Assembly (NCBI RefSeq): GCF_011058165.1
Contig: NZ_JAALEG010000060.1
Location: forward strand, 1 to 39,383
Length of the DNA stretch: 39,383 nucleotides
Direction of reading: 5' to 3'
Source: Rhodococcus aetherivorans
Lineage (GTDB): Bacteria; Actinomycetota; Actinomycetes; Mycobacteriales; Mycobacteriaceae
The notes under the pieces were generated by a model that was not told the origin of the DNA, did not search any database, and worked only from the letters and a program-made list of their open reading frames with translations. Each line of letters opens with the position of its first letter. Position 1 is the stretch's first letter. A program made the position numbers and the translations under genes. This document shows positions 24,645-33,180 of the stretch, one piece after another.

Positions 24645-25151
24645 TCAGCGGTTCTTGCTGTCCTTCTTGGCCTGCCGGCGCGCCCCGGCGGCGATGGTCG
24701 ACGCCTCGTACTTCTTGCGGCCGGCCGAGTTACGAGTGGCATCGACGCGGGTCTTGCCCTTCGACCGCACCTTGCCCTCGGCACCGACATCCTCGGCGGG
24801 CGCGGCGGCATCCGAGCGGGCGCGAGCGAGCCGTTCCTGCTTCAGCTCCTCGGCCGAGCGGCGGGCCACCGCCCCCAGCTGGCGGCTGACCCGGGCCAGC
24901 GCATCCTCGAACACCTCCGCCTTGCCGGCGTTCCGCTCGTTCGCCGACTTACCGGCCGCACGAGACTTTTTCGCGCCGACCTTCTCGGCACCCTGCCGGC
25001 GGTAGAGCTTGACGTACTTGTTGCGGGATCGGCGGATACGGGTGTGCAGATCGATCAGGCCGTCCTCGTCGAGATCTGCCATCTCCGTCTTCTTCGTCTG
25101 CCGCACCAACACGAATTCGTCCTCGGACAGCGAGTTCACCAGCTTTGTCAT
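24645..25151 (-). CDS. Basic, Lys/Ala/Arg-rich protein of unknown function
   Basis: This 168-residue, highly charged protein has an N-terminal half that looks folded and helical (TKLVNSLSEDEFVLVRQTKK, then DLHTRIRRSRNKYVKLYRRQ). The C-terminal half is low-complexity and basic (GKVRSKGKTRVDATRNSAGR and AAGARRQAKKDSKNR). The tail resembles those of actinobacterial nucleic-acid-binding proteins, so DNA or RNA binding is possible but only inferred. The ATG at 25151 is preferred; the longer frame from 25232 adds residues without a site. I do not recognise the family with certainty. Confidence 0.75.
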   Translation of the reverse strand: MTKLVNSLSEDEFVLVRQTKKTEMADLDEDGLIDLHTRIRRSRNKYVKLYRRQGAEKVGAKKSRAAGKSANERNAGKAEVFEDALARVSRQLGAVARRSAEELKQERLARARSDAAAPAEDVGAEGKVRSKGKTRVDATRNSAGRKKYEASTIAAGARRQAKKDSKNR

Positions 25152-25307
25152 GACCGATTCCGTTCGTCGCACCAGTCCTGCACAGATGTCGGCATCGTAT
25201 CCACCTCGGCCCGGCCACCGAGGCCGTTCCAACCGATCCGCCGCACTCCGGCAGGCGCAGCGACGGGTGCGCGATTACCCGGCCGCGGGCGGGGGTATGC
25301 GCGAGGA

Positions 25308-26744
25308 ATGTGGTTCCGGGCGGTGTCCGTGAAGTTCGAGACCGACGGCGGCCCCGGGGCCCGGGGGCGACGGGGACCGATCTCCTCCGTACTGAAGCGT
25401 CGACAGGTGTTCGTCGAAGCGGTGCGCTCCCGGCTGTGGCCCGTCCCGACGGCCGCGGTGCTGCTGGCCGTGCTGGCCGGCATCGGCCTGCCCGAACTCG
25501 ACGCCGCCCTCGATGACCGGCTGCCACCGACGGTGGCGGGATACCTGTTCGGGGGCGGTGCCGACGCCGCCCGCGAGGTACTGAGCGTGATCGCCGGCTC
25601 GTTGATCACCGTCACGGCGCTGACGTTCTCGCTGACACTGGTAACCCTGCAACTGGCCAGCAGCCAGTACTCCCCGCGGTTACTGCGCACCTTCGCCGCC
25701 GACCGTGTCATCCAACGCACCCTGGCGCTATTCCTGGCGACGTTCATCTACGCGCTGACCGTGTTGCGCACCGTCCGCAGCGCCACCGACGGCACCGACG
25801 GCACCGCGTTCGTCCCGCAGATGGCGGTGACGACGGCATACCTGCTCGCGGTGGCCAGCGTCGTCGCGCTGGTGCTGTTCCTCGGACATCTGGTCCGGCA
25901 GATCCGCGTCGAAGCCGTGCTCGAGCACGTGCGGGCCGACACCTGCGCCACCGCCACCCGTCTCCTGCCTCCCGCACGCCGGGACACACCTGCCGTGCCG
26001 GTGCCCGCGCCACCGCCGCACCCGCACCTCGTCGAAGCGGCCTCGTCCGGATTCCTCGTCGAGATCGACGAACACGCCCTGCTCACCGCGGCGGAGCAGG
26101 CCGAGGCGGTGGTGTGGGTAGACCGCCCGGTGGGCAGCCCGGTCCTGGCGGGCACACCGGTCGCGTTCTCCTGGTCCGTCCGCCCGCAGGAACCGTTGAC
26201 CGAGGACGCGGCGCACCGGCTGAGCGAACGGGTACGCGCGGCGCTGCGCACCGGCAGCGAACGCACCGCCGTCCAGGACATCGGCTACGGACTGCGGCAG
26301 TTGACCGATGTGGTGGTGCGGGCCCTCTCGCCCGGGATCAACGATCCCACCACCGCCGTGCACGGACTGATCTCGTGCACCGCGGTCCTCGCCGACCTTC
26401 TCGACCTTCGGCTCGGCCCGTACACCCAGTGCGACGAGCACGATCGGGTACGGGTGGTGCTGGCGCGGCCGACCTTCGCCGAGCTGCTGGAGCTGGTGTG
26501 CACCCAGCCGCGGCTCTACGGCGCCGACGATCCGATGGTGCTGGACGCGCTGCTGTCGATGCTGCGGGAGCTGGCATGGAAAGCCGCCACCGGCGAGCAG
26601 CGCACGGCGATCACCGACCAGCTCGATCGCCTGCGCGAGCATGTCACCGACCACGACACCGTGACCCGCCGGCACCTCGACCACCTCGCCCGGCAGGTGG
26701 GCGAGGCCCTCGAAGGGCGCTGGGCAGGGCGCCGTCCTACCTGA
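25308..26744 (+). CDS. DUF2254 membrane protein
   Basis: This 478-residue protein has about four membrane segments in its first 200 residues (TAAVLLAVLAGIGL; SVIAGSLITVTALTFSLTLV; LALFLATFIYALTVL; TTAYLLAVASVVALVLFLGH). A large soluble domain follows (about 205-478). The family hallmarks LQLASSQYSPRLLRTF and DIGYGLRQLTDVVVRALSPG followed by INDPTTA are present. DUF2254 proteins are common in actinobacteria and proteobacteria; their function is unknown. The true start is unsure: the ATG at 25308 has GAGGA directly before it, and GTGs at 25323 and 25329 are alternatives. Confidence 0.88.
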   Translation: MWFRAVSVKFETDGGPGARGRRGPISSVLKRRQVFVEAVRSRLWPVPTAAVLLAVLAGIGLPELDAALDDRLPPTVAGYLFGGGADAAREVLSVIAGSLITVTALTFSLTLVTLQLASSQYSPRLLRTFAADRVIQRTLALFLATFIYALTVLRTVRSATDGTDGTAFVPQMAVTTAYLLAVASVVALVLFLGHLVRQIRVEAVLEHVRADTCATATRLLPPARRDTPAVPVPAPPPHPHLVEAASSGFLVEIDEHALLTAAEQAEAVVWVDRPVGSPVLAGTPVAFSWSVRPQEPLTEDAAHRLSERVRAALRTGSERTAVQDIGYGLRQLTDVVVRALSPGINDPTTAVHGLISCTAVLADLLDLRLGPYTQCDEHDRVRVVLARPTFAELLELVCTQPRLYGADDPMVLDALLSMLRELAWKAATGEQRTAITDQLDRLREHVTDHDTVTRRHLDHLARQVGEALEGRWAGRRPT

Positions 26745-26943
26745 CGTGTGCCGTCGCTTCCGCGGCGTCGCTGGCGGTCGCCGCGGGGCCGGCTCGTCGG
26801 TGTCACCGCGGCGCTGCGAAGCTGCCGGCCACCTCACAGGAGGCCGCCGCCCTCGGGTGATCCGCCCCCATCGACCGCGTTTCGGTCTTCGATTCCACTT
26901 CCCGCCCCTCGGGCGAACTGTTACAGTCACCACAGTCATTGAT

Positions 26944-26957
26944 TGATCGCTTGATCA
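26944..26957. promoter_or_regulatory. TGATCG-type operator upstream of the IclR gene
   Basis: TGATCGCTTGATCA has 5-bp arms TGATC/GATCA and lies 37 bases before the IclR ATG. Nearly the same site (13 of 14 bases) precedes the TetR gene (27774-27787), and a related one precedes the SDR (33982-33995). A shared regulator, most likely the TetR at 27840, is inferred. The rest of 26745-26943 shows no gene. Confidence 0.55.
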
Positions 26958-26994
26958 GTAGAGGTAACCGCGCTTCGGCGGTGGGAGGCAGAGC

Positions 26995-27765
26995 ATGACG
27001 CACAGCGATGTGCCGGTGGCGGTGATCGATCGCGCCGCCCGGCTGCTGGAGGCATTCCGCGACAGCGAGCGGCTCACGTTGGCCGAGCTCACCCGCCTGA
27101 CGGGCATGCCCCGCTCGTCCACGCATCGCCTGCTGACCCAGCTCGTCGAGATCGGCTGGGTGCGACGGGACGCTCCCGCGTATGCGCTGGGCACGAAGAT
27201 GCTCGAGCTCGGGTCCCTCGTCCAGCACAACGACACCCTGCACCGGGCCGCCCTGCCCGTCATGCACGAACTGCACGGCCACACCGGTCTCGTCGTCCAC
27301 CTGGCGGTCCTCACCGGCGCCGAGGTGCTGTATCTGGAGAAGGTGGGCGGCCCCTATTCGATGCGCATCCCGTCACGCGTGGGCGGACGCCAGCCGGCAC
27401 ACTGCACCGCGTTGGGCAAGGCGCTTCTGGCACAAGGAAGAACCGACCTCGACGCGCTGTTCGCCGAGCGCCCGCCGACGGCCCGGACCCGCCACAGCGT
27501 CACCGACCCGAACCGGCTGCGCAGCGAGCTCGCCCGGACCCGGGAACAGCACGTGGCGCACGACCGCGACGAGGCTGCCCCGGGCGTCTCCTGTGTCGCG
27601 GCGCCGATCGGTCACGCCGGCAAGTGTGTCGGCGCGATCTCCGTCAGCGGCCCCACCTCGTCGATCCGCCCCGCCGCCCTGGCGGGCCCCGTGCGCATGG
27701 CCGCCCTCACGACGTGGCGTCGCCTCACCCGACTCCGGTCGGCGGACTCACAGCACGCCGTCTGA
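26995..27765 (+). CDS. IclR-family transcriptional regulator
   Basis: This 256-residue protein has an N-terminal winged helix at residues about 8-70 (LTLAELTRLTGMPRSSTHRL, then LVEIGWV). A C-terminal IclR effector domain follows (LHRAALPVMHELHGHTGLVV, EVLYLEKVGGPYSMRIPSRV, PAHCTALGKALLA). The family usually controls catabolic genes for aromatic or steroid-type compounds and binds a pathway intermediate. The ATG at 26995 has GGGAGGCAGAGC upstream. It precedes the TetR gene by 74 bases, and both carry the same operator type, so the two regulators seem to be cross-linked. Confidence 0.92.
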   Translation: MTHSDVPVAVIDRAARLLEAFRDSERLTLAELTRLTGMPRSSTHRLLTQLVEIGWVRRDAPAYALGTKMLELGSLVQHNDTLHRAALPVMHELHGHTGLVVHLAVLTGAEVLYLEKVGGPYSMRIPSRVGGRQPAHCTALGKALLAQGRTDLDALFAERPPTARTRHSVTDPNRLRSELARTREQHVAHDRDEAAPGVSCVAAPIGHAGKCVGAISVSGPTSSIRPAALAGPVRMAALTTWRRLTRLRSADSQHAV

Positions 27766-27773
27766 GGCTCCAC

Positions 27774-27787
27774 TGATCGTTTGATCA
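27774..27787. promoter_or_regulatory. TGATCG-type operator upstream of the TetR gene
   Basis: TGATCGTTTGATCA (arms TGATC at 27774-27778 and GATCA at 27783-27787) lies 53 bases before the TetR ATG and just after the IclR stop. It differs from the site in front of the IclR gene by a single base. Its position suits autorepression by the TetR protein. Confidence 0.55.
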
Positions 27788-27839
27788 ATGGATGTGCCAC
27801 AATGGACCGGCCGTCGACGACCGAGCCCCGAGGAGTGCC

Positions 27840-28427
27840 ATGGATCCGCACGAGCGCCGCCGCCAGATCCTCGACAGATCCGCACAACTGTTCGCCACCA
27901 AGGGAATCGCGGCAACCACCATCCGGGAGATCGCCGACGAGGTCGGGGTCTACTCCGGGGCGCTCTACCACTACTTTCCGTCCAAGGAAGCGATCGTCAC
28001 CGAACTGATCCGCGAATACATCGAGGACCTGTCCGCCCGGTGCCGCGAGATCACGTCCCGAACCCTGCCGCCGGTCGAGCGGATCGAAGCGCTCGTCCTG
28101 CTCGCCCTGACCACCTCGGAGAACTACCGTGGCGCCACGACGATCTGGCAGCGCGAGGGCGAGTACATGCGGGACCGCCTCGTCGAGGCGGACCTGGCCG
28201 AGATTGCCGACGAGGTGGAGAAGGCGTGGCGGGAGGCCATCACCGAGGGTGTCGCCGGGGGAATCTTCCGGGACGACATCGATCCGGAGGTGTTCTACCA
28301 GCTGATCCGCGATGCCGTCTGGCAGGCACCGCGCTGGCACCGACCGAGCGCGCAGCGCTCCAATGCCGACCTCGCGCGCGACATCACCCGGATCTTCGTC
28401 GACGGCTTCCGGCCGCGCACCGGCTGA
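27840..28427 (+). CDS. TetR-family regulator, KstR2-like
   Basis: This 195-residue protein has a TetR DNA-binding domain (RRRQILDRSAQLFATKGIAA, TTIREIADEVGVYSGALYHY, then FPSKEAIVTEL). A C-terminal domain with the pattern RDAVWQAPRWHRP near residue 165 recalls the end of mycobacterial KstR2. KstR2 senses a CoA thioester from steroid ring C/D breakdown; whether this protein does so is unknown. The ATG at 27840 has GAGGAG upstream. It converges on a KshA-like oxygenase and is preceded by a palindrome shared with the IclR and SDR genes, so a steroid-like regulon is the working idea. Confidence 0.9.
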   Translation: MDPHERRRQILDRSAQLFATKGIAATTIREIADEVGVYSGALYHYFPSKEAIVTELIREYIEDLSARCREITSRTLPPVERIEALVLLALTTSENYRGATTIWQREGEYMRDRLVEADLAEIADEVEKAWREAITEGVAGGIFRDDIDPEVFYQLIRDAVWQAPRWHRPSAQRSNADLARDITRIFVDGFRPRTG

Positions 28428-28435
28428 CGACCGCC

Positions 28436-28476
28436 GCCGGCCCGCGCCGAGCCGTACCGTCTCGGCGCGGGCCGGC
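28436..28476. terminator. Bidirectional terminator between TetR and KshA-like genes
   Basis: A perfect 16-bp stem, GCCGGCCCGCGCCGAG (28436-28451), pairs with 28461-28476 around a 9-base loop. It fills most of the 58-base gap between two convergent genes and should end both transcripts. Confidence 0.85.
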
Positions 28477-28485
28477 GCTCGCGGG

Positions 28486-29619
28486 TCAGCCGCGCAGTGC
28501 CATGGTCTCGTCCACTTCCCTCTGCCAGTTCTCCAGTGCCCGACTGGTATCCACCTCGAATTCGAAGCGCTGCACCATCTCCGGAGTGACGTCCTCGACG
28601 TCGACGAAGAACTGGCTGTACCACCGGCGCAGCTGGTAGACCGGGCCGTCCTCCTCGGTCAACAGCGGGTTCTCGATCCGGGTCTTGTGCTTCCAGATCT
28701 CGACGTCCTGCTTGAACTGCGTCTCCACACCCTCGGTGAACATCGTCGCCATCGCCGCGGCTTCCTCGTCCCCGACCCCGTCCACCTTCTTGACGATGGT
28801 CCCGAACTGCAGCACGAACGAGTCCTGCGTGACCGGGTAGTGGCAGTTGACGAGCTTGGTCTCGACCGTCACGTCTCCGGCGACCGTGTAGACGGTGTCG
28901 AGCATGAAGGACGGTCCGTAGTACATCGCGTCCGAGATCGTCTGCGAATCCGGCAGATCCAGCTGCACACCCGTCTTGATGTCGTCACGGCCGGTCGAAC
29001 GCATGTGCTGTGCGGCGATGTGACCCTCGAAGACGTTCTTGAAGTACTGCGGCATCTGGAAGTGCACGTAGAAGAAGTGTGCCATGTCGACGACGTTGTC
29101 GACGATCTCCCGGCAGTTCGATCCCGTCACGTGGAAGGTGTTCCACGTCCACTCGCTCCAGGTGTCGGTCCCGTAGTCCGGGATCCCGGGAATGGTCACG
29201 TCCGCCGGCGGCGGGTTGCCCTGCGGGTCGTTCCACACGAAGAGCAAGCCGTTGCGTTCCATGTTGATCCAGGACTTCGTCCTGGCGATCTTCGGGGTGC
29301 GGCGGGCGTACGGCACCTCCGCGCACCGGCCGTCGCCGCCCCATCGCCAGTCGTGGAACGGGCACGCGATCGTGTCGCCCTTGATCTCGCCCCGGGCCAG
29401 ATTGCCGCCCATGTGCCGGCAGAAGGCGTCGAGGACGTGCAGGGCGCCCTTCGAATCCTCGAAGACCACCAGGTCGGTCCCGAATACCTTGATCTGATGC
29501 GGCTTTCCGTCGTGGAACGTCTTCGCCAGTCCGAGGCAGTGCCAGCCGCGGGCGTACCGCGTCGGGTTGCTGCCCGTCTCGATGCTCCGAACCTCGATGG
29601 TCTCGGGTTCAACAGTCAT
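28486..29619 (-). CDS. kshA: Rieske oxygenase, KshA-like 3-ketosteroid 9-alpha-hydroxylase oxygenase subunit
   Basis: This 377-residue protein starts in the family manner (NPTRYARGWHCLGLAKTFHD). The Rieske [2Fe-2S] ligands are Cys and His in FCRHMGG (about residue 68) and in ACPFHDWRWGG (about 86). The mononuclear iron ligands lie in NVVDMAHFFYVH (about 176-187), with a distal Asp expected near residue 305. The whole length matches KshA closely. KshA with the reductase KshB hydroxylates 3-ketosteroids at C9 and opens ring B. No KshB lies nearby, so electrons must come from elsewhere. The ATG at 29619 has GGAGG upstream. Rhodococci often carry several KshA paralogues with different substrates; which one this is cannot be told from here. 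Confidence 0.9.
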   Translation of the reverse strand: MTVEPETIEVRSIETGSNPTRYARGWHCLGLAKTFHDGKPHQIKVFGTDLVVFEDSKGALHVLDAFCRHMGGNLARGEIKGDTIACPFHDWRWGGDGRCAEVPYARRTPKIARTKSWINMERNGLLFVWNDPQGNPPPADVTIPGIPDYGTDTWSEWTWNTFHVTGSNCREIVDNVVDMAHFFYVHFQMPQYFKNVFEGHIAAQHMRSTGRDDIKTGVQLDLPDSQTISDAMYYGPSFMLDTVYTVAGDVTVETKLVNCHYPVTQDSFVLQFGTIVKKVDGVGDEEAAAMATMFTEGVETQFKQDVEIWKHKTRIENPLLTEEDGPVYQLRRWYSQFFVDVEDVTPEMVQRFEFEVDTSRALENWQREVDETMALRG

Positions 29620-29670
29620 GAAGTCCTCCAGGTGATGTGCTTCCGGGTGCGGCGACGGACGCCGGACCGA

Positions 29671-29907
29671 CTACGGTTCGACCCGCTGCGAGGGCACGAG
29701 CCGGCCGTCACGCACGGCTCGATCGACCGACTCGTGCAGCGCTCCGCAGCGGGGCAGGTAGGTCGTGGTCTCCCCCGGACGGGCCGCCGCGGCGAACTCG
29801 CGGCAGGTGTCGCGGGCCGGCCCTGTCCACTGAATGCTCGTGTGCACGGGGCTGTACTTCGCCACGAACACGGTGTTGCCACACGCATGACAGTCGAGCG
29901 ACTGCAT
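29671..29907 (-). CDS. Small cysteine-containing protein upstream of the KshA-like gene
   Basis: This 78-residue protein begins QSLDCHACGNTVFVAKYSPV (C-x-x-C at residues 6-9), and two more Cys lie at about 35 (DTCREF) and 54 (PRCGAL). Four Cys could form a zinc ribbon or, less likely, an iron-sulfur site. The ATG at 29907 has GGAAGGAAG upstream. It lies 51 bases before the KshA-like gene on the same strand and should be co-transcribed. I recall similar small proteins next to actinobacterial Rieske oxygenase genes, but their role is not established. It is not a classical ferredoxin, because the Cys spacing does not fit. Confidence 0.75.
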   Translation of the reverse strand: MQSLDCHACGNTVFVAKYSPVHTSIQWTGPARDTCREFAAAARPGETTTYLPRCGALHESVDRAVRDGRLVPSQRVEP

Positions 29908-29966
29908 CGATCACTTCCTTCCTCGGGTACCTCGAGCGTAGGAATTTCCCCGCGCTGTGGCTGCGG

Positions 29967-29988
29967 GGTGTCAGCTCAACGGGACACC
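29967..29988. promoter_or_regulatory. Inverted repeat in the KshA operon promoter region
   Basis: GGTGTC (29967-29972) and GACACC (29983-29988) form 6-bp arms 10 bases apart, 60 bases upstream of the first gene of the operon. It differs from the TGATCG-type palindromes, so a second regulator, perhaps the IclR protein, could act here. This is an inference from position only. Confidence 0.35.
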
Positions 29989-30234
29989 TTTTCCGAGGCG
30001 GGATTCGGGACCGGGGTCAGGACGCATCGCGTGCCGGTGTGCGTGCCGGCCGGGTCGGTGACTCCGCCGAGCAGAACGAGCGGGGCGCGCACCACCGCTC
30101 ACCGGTCGGCGATTTCGCGAAGGTGATGCCCCAACCGGTCACGCTCGGCGTCCGACTGTTCGGCAAGCTCGCACCGAAGGTCTACCCGTATCGGGACCTG
30201 CATCTCCTGGAACAGGCTCCGCAGTTCCTGCCCC
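29989..30234 (-). other. Intergenic region with a doubtful short ORF
   Basis: The interval lies between the KshA operon and the end of the rifampin phosphotransferase gene. A 34-codon minus-strand frame (30203-30099) reads MQVPIRVDLRCELAEQSDAE and is charged and helical in appearance. Its only ribosome-binding-like sequence (AGGAG) touches the ATG with no spacing, so it may be a gene remnant or chance. No other gene is supported. Confidence 0.25.
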
Positions 30235-32853
30235 TCAGACGTCCCGCTGGGGCAGGATCTCGACGTACCCGTCGGTTCCGTTCACGCGGATCTGTTGCCC
30301 GTCGCGAATCAACCGGGTGGCGCCCTCCACACCCACGACGGCCGGCAATCCGTACTCCCGCGCGATCACCGCCCCATGGGTCATCACTCCGCCCACCTCC
30401 GTCACCAGGCCTTTGATCGCGACGAACACGGTAGTCCAGCTCGGATCGGTGTAGGCGGTGACCAGGATGTCGCCCGCCTCGAGATCGGCCTGCGCCATAT
30501 CCGACACGACACGGGCTCGCCCCTCGATACTCCCGGCGGACACCGGCGTACCGGCCAGCGCTCCAGGCGGGACGCCTTCGCGCCGATACCTTCCGGCGAC
30601 GACCTCGCCGTCCGATGTGAACACCCGGGGCGGCGTGAGCGCCTGGTACGAGCGGAATGCGGCCTTTCTCTCACGGATGAGCTGGTCACACGATCGGTGC
30701 GTGAGCACGACCTCGCGCAGCTCGTCGAACCTCAAGTAGAAGATGTCTTCCTTGCGGCGAAGCACACGCGCCTGCACGAGCCGCTCGGCCTCGCCCAACA
30801 AGGCTTGCTTGTATACAAAGTAGCGGCTGACCATGCCGTATTTCGGATACTCCCGATACCCGGAGAAGGCGCGGACACGGTCGATCATCCGCTTGGCCTC
30901 ACAGGCTTTTCGCTCTCCGTCCGGCAAGGCGCGCAGACGCTCCAGCAACTGGTGTTCCTTCTTGCGAGCCTCCCGCCGCCCGTGCTCGAAGCGTCGCTTT
31001 CCAGCGCCCGGCCCGAAGTTTCTGAGGTTGCTCATGAGCATCGGCACCAAGGTGGTGGGGCGTTCGCTCCAGCGCGGTCTCGTGATGTCGATCTCGCCGA
31101 CGCAGCGCATGCCGTGCTTGTCGAGGTAGGCCTCGATCGCCGCGCGCGCCTGCGGGCCGCCGGCGCGTTTCGCCAGCTCGTCCAGGAAGCTCCCCTCCTC
31201 GAAGCCCGCGTCCTCGACGTGCTGCAGAAAGGCCACCACGTCCGGGTGCGGCCGGATCGCGTCGGCCACGCCCACGAGCGCCAGGCCCATCTCCGACGTG
31301 ACGTTGCGCGGGACCGATTGCGTGAGCGTGTCGGCTGCGTTCTTCTCGCCCAGCCAGGCCTGAAGCCGATCGTTGAGCCACCAGGCTGCTTCCATCGCCG
31401 CCGTGATCACCTGGTGGCTCCGCGGGTCGAACAGGATCCGCCTCAGCTCCTTGAGGTCGGCCGAGATGAAGTCGAGCAGCGCCGCTCCGGACTTGGCCCG
31501 GATCTCGCGCTTCAACATCGCGACAGAGGCCTGGCTCTGCGCCAGCAACTCGGCGACGATGCCCTCGTCGGCCTCGATCAGGGCAGGTGCATCGCCGGCC
31601 GGTACACCGTCGGCCCCGTCGTCCGGACACCACCTGATGAAGTCGACGCGTTCGACGATGGTCGCCAACGCATCCCCGAGAAGCGGATCGGACTTGCCGA
31701 GAGCGTCCAGCAGTCCCGTTCTCTTCACCGGCGAAGCCAGAGCCTGGGTGACATCGACGAACAGCCGACCTCCCGCCTCCCTCGTGGGTGCCGGACTCGT
31801 CAGTTGCCACAGGGAGATCCCCAGGGGCTTCATCGGGTCGGTCATCATCTGCTGGTGGCCGACAGAGACGTACACACGGTTCTCCCAGTCGTCGACCACG
31901 GGGACCGGGAACAGCGTGGTGATCGGGCGACTTTGCACGATTCGGAAACCGTCGTCGAGCAGGCACCATTCGATGTCCTGAGGACTGCCGAAGTGCGCTT
32001 CGATTCTTCTGCCCAGCCGCTCGAGTTGCACAACTTGCTCATCTGTCAGCACCGATCGGTTCTGCTGCTCCTGCTCGATTCCCTGCATGTGCGTGCCACC
32101 GGCTGGCGCTGCTTGGACGGCGCGTTGTTTGGTGGCGACGGTCCTGTCCGTGACTTTGCCGTCACGCACTTTGTAGACGTCCGGGTTCACCAAGCCGGAA
32201 ACGAGGGACTCGCCGAGTCCGAAGCCTGCCTCCACCGACGCGACCTTCCGATTGGAGGTGATGGGATCGGCCGTGACCAGAATCCCGGCCGCCCACGGGA
32301 ACACCATCCGCTGGACAACCACCGCCATGTGAACCTTCCGCTGGTCGAAACCGTTGCGCAGACGGTAGGTGACGGCTCGCTCGGTGAACAACGAAGCCCA
32401 GCACCGGCTCACGTGCCGGAGAATCGCCGCTGGGCCCGAGACGTTCAGGTACGTGTCCTGCTGACCGGCGAAGGATGCGGTCGGCAGATCCTCGGTCGTC
32501 GCGCTGGATCGGACCGCATATGCGGCTTGTTCACCGAGCCGGGCGAGAGAGCGGACGATCTCCGACACCACATCGTCAGGGATGACGCACTCTTCGACCG
32601 CACGGCGGATCTGCGCACTGAGCACGCGGATCGAATCTCGATCCGCCGCCTCGAGACGCGACAATCGATCGAGCCGATCGTCGAGGGACGGCACTTCTGC
32701 CACGACCCGCCGGAAGGCGTCAGTCGTCACGCAGAACCCCGCCGGCACACGTATGCCTTCGATTCGCGACAGCTCTCCGAGGTTCGCGCCCTTGCCGCCG
32801 GCGACCGCAACCTGCGTCCGATCGATCTCCCGGAAGTCCAGTACATATCCCAT
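30235..32853 (-). CDS. rph: Rifampin phosphotransferase (RPH, PEP-synthase-like)
   Basis: This 872-residue, three-domain enzyme uses ATP and water to phosphorylate rifamycins at the ansa-bridge C21 hydroxyl (family knowledge). An N-terminal ATP-grasp domain (about 1-315) shows GGKGANLGELSRI, AVRSSATTEDLPTASFAGQQ, and IEWCLLDDGFRIVQSRPIT. A long rifampin-binding domain follows (about 320-750), and a C-terminal swivelling His domain has the catalytic His in VMTHGAVIAREYGLPAVVG (about residue 826). Length and domain order fit RPH rather than PEP synthase. The ATG at 32853 (MGYVLDFREIDRTQVAV) is the family start with GAGGGGCAGGGG before it; a GTG at 32868 is in frame. It confers rifampin inactivation in other bacteria; natural role here unproven. 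Confidence 0.93.
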   Translation of the reverse strand: MGYVLDFREIDRTQVAVAGGKGANLGELSRIEGIRVPAGFCVTTDAFRRVVAEVPSLDDRLDRLSRLEAADRDSIRVLSAQIRRAVEECVIPDDVVSEIVRSLARLGEQAAYAVRSSATTEDLPTASFAGQQDTYLNVSGPAAILRHVSRCWASLFTERAVTYRLRNGFDQRKVHMAVVVQRMVFPWAAGILVTADPITSNRKVASVEAGFGLGESLVSGLVNPDVYKVRDGKVTDRTVATKQRAVQAAPAGGTHMQGIEQEQQNRSVLTDEQVVQLERLGRRIEAHFGSPQDIEWCLLDDGFRIVQSRPITTLFPVPVVDDWENRVYVSVGHQQMMTDPMKPLGISLWQLTSPAPTREAGGRLFVDVTQALASPVKRTGLLDALGKSDPLLGDALATIVERVDFIRWCPDDGADGVPAGDAPALIEADEGIVAELLAQSQASVAMLKREIRAKSGAALLDFISADLKELRRILFDPRSHQVITAAMEAAWWLNDRLQAWLGEKNAADTLTQSVPRNVTSEMGLALVGVADAIRPHPDVVAFLQHVEDAGFEEGSFLDELAKRAGGPQARAAIEAYLDKHGMRCVGEIDITRPRWSERPTTLVPMLMSNLRNFGPGAGKRRFEHGRREARKKEHQLLERLRALPDGERKACEAKRMIDRVRAFSGYREYPKYGMVSRYFVYKQALLGEAERLVQARVLRRKEDIFYLRFDELREVVLTHRSCDQLIRERKAAFRSYQALTPPRVFTSDGEVVAGRYRREGVPPGALAGTPVSAGSIEGRARVVSDMAQADLEAGDILVTAYTDPSWTTVFVAIKGLVTEVGGVMTHGAVIAREYGLPAVVGVEGATRLIRDGQQIRVNGTDGYVEILPQRDV

Positions 32854-33180
32854 TCCCCTGCCCCTCACCTGTAGGTTCCGGCGTTCCGCAGGCGATTATC
32901 GGCCACAATTCCGGGCCTCATGAGAGCCTCGAATCGTGTATAACGTAGAAGGGGGGCAGGGACAGCACACCGTCGTGGCGGACCGATATGCCCCGGCATG
33001 GTTGATCAGGGCGGAACATCCCTTCGGCCTTCTCCTCCTTGATGATTCGATTGCACATGGCCACGGGACCGAGCCGGGCCGGACCGGGCCGGGCCGGGCC
33101 GGGCCGGTGCGAGCACATCGGGCATCTGGACGTTTCTCTCTTCCGCGACAAGGTACGAGTAGCGATGTCCGTCGCACGTC
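32854..33180. other. Leader region of rph, no gene
   Basis: This 327-base interval separates the rph start from the end of the SDR gene upstream, both on the minus strand. It holds possible minus-strand -10 elements (GATAAT at 32900-32895; TTATAC at 32943-32938) without convincing -35 partners, and the GC-rich tandem repeat at 33073-33107. I do not see the GGGGC...GCCCC inverted repeat with TTGC/GCAA core known as the rifamycin-associated element. Confidence 0.4.
33073..33107. repeat. GC-only 5-bp tandem repeat (GGGCC)
   Basis: The segment repeats CCGGG/GGGCC units about seven times with one A interruption (GGACC). Such tracts can fold into strong secondary structures and vary in length by slippage. 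It lies far upstream of rph and just after the SDR gene, so it may act as a terminator-like block. Confidence 0.7.

Noticed and set aside
30295..32874. An 859-codon plus-strand open frame opposite rph
   Set aside because: It mirrors the codon phase of rph, has low-complexity Arg/His/Gln/Asp composition without any domain, and rph itself shows every catalytic motif.
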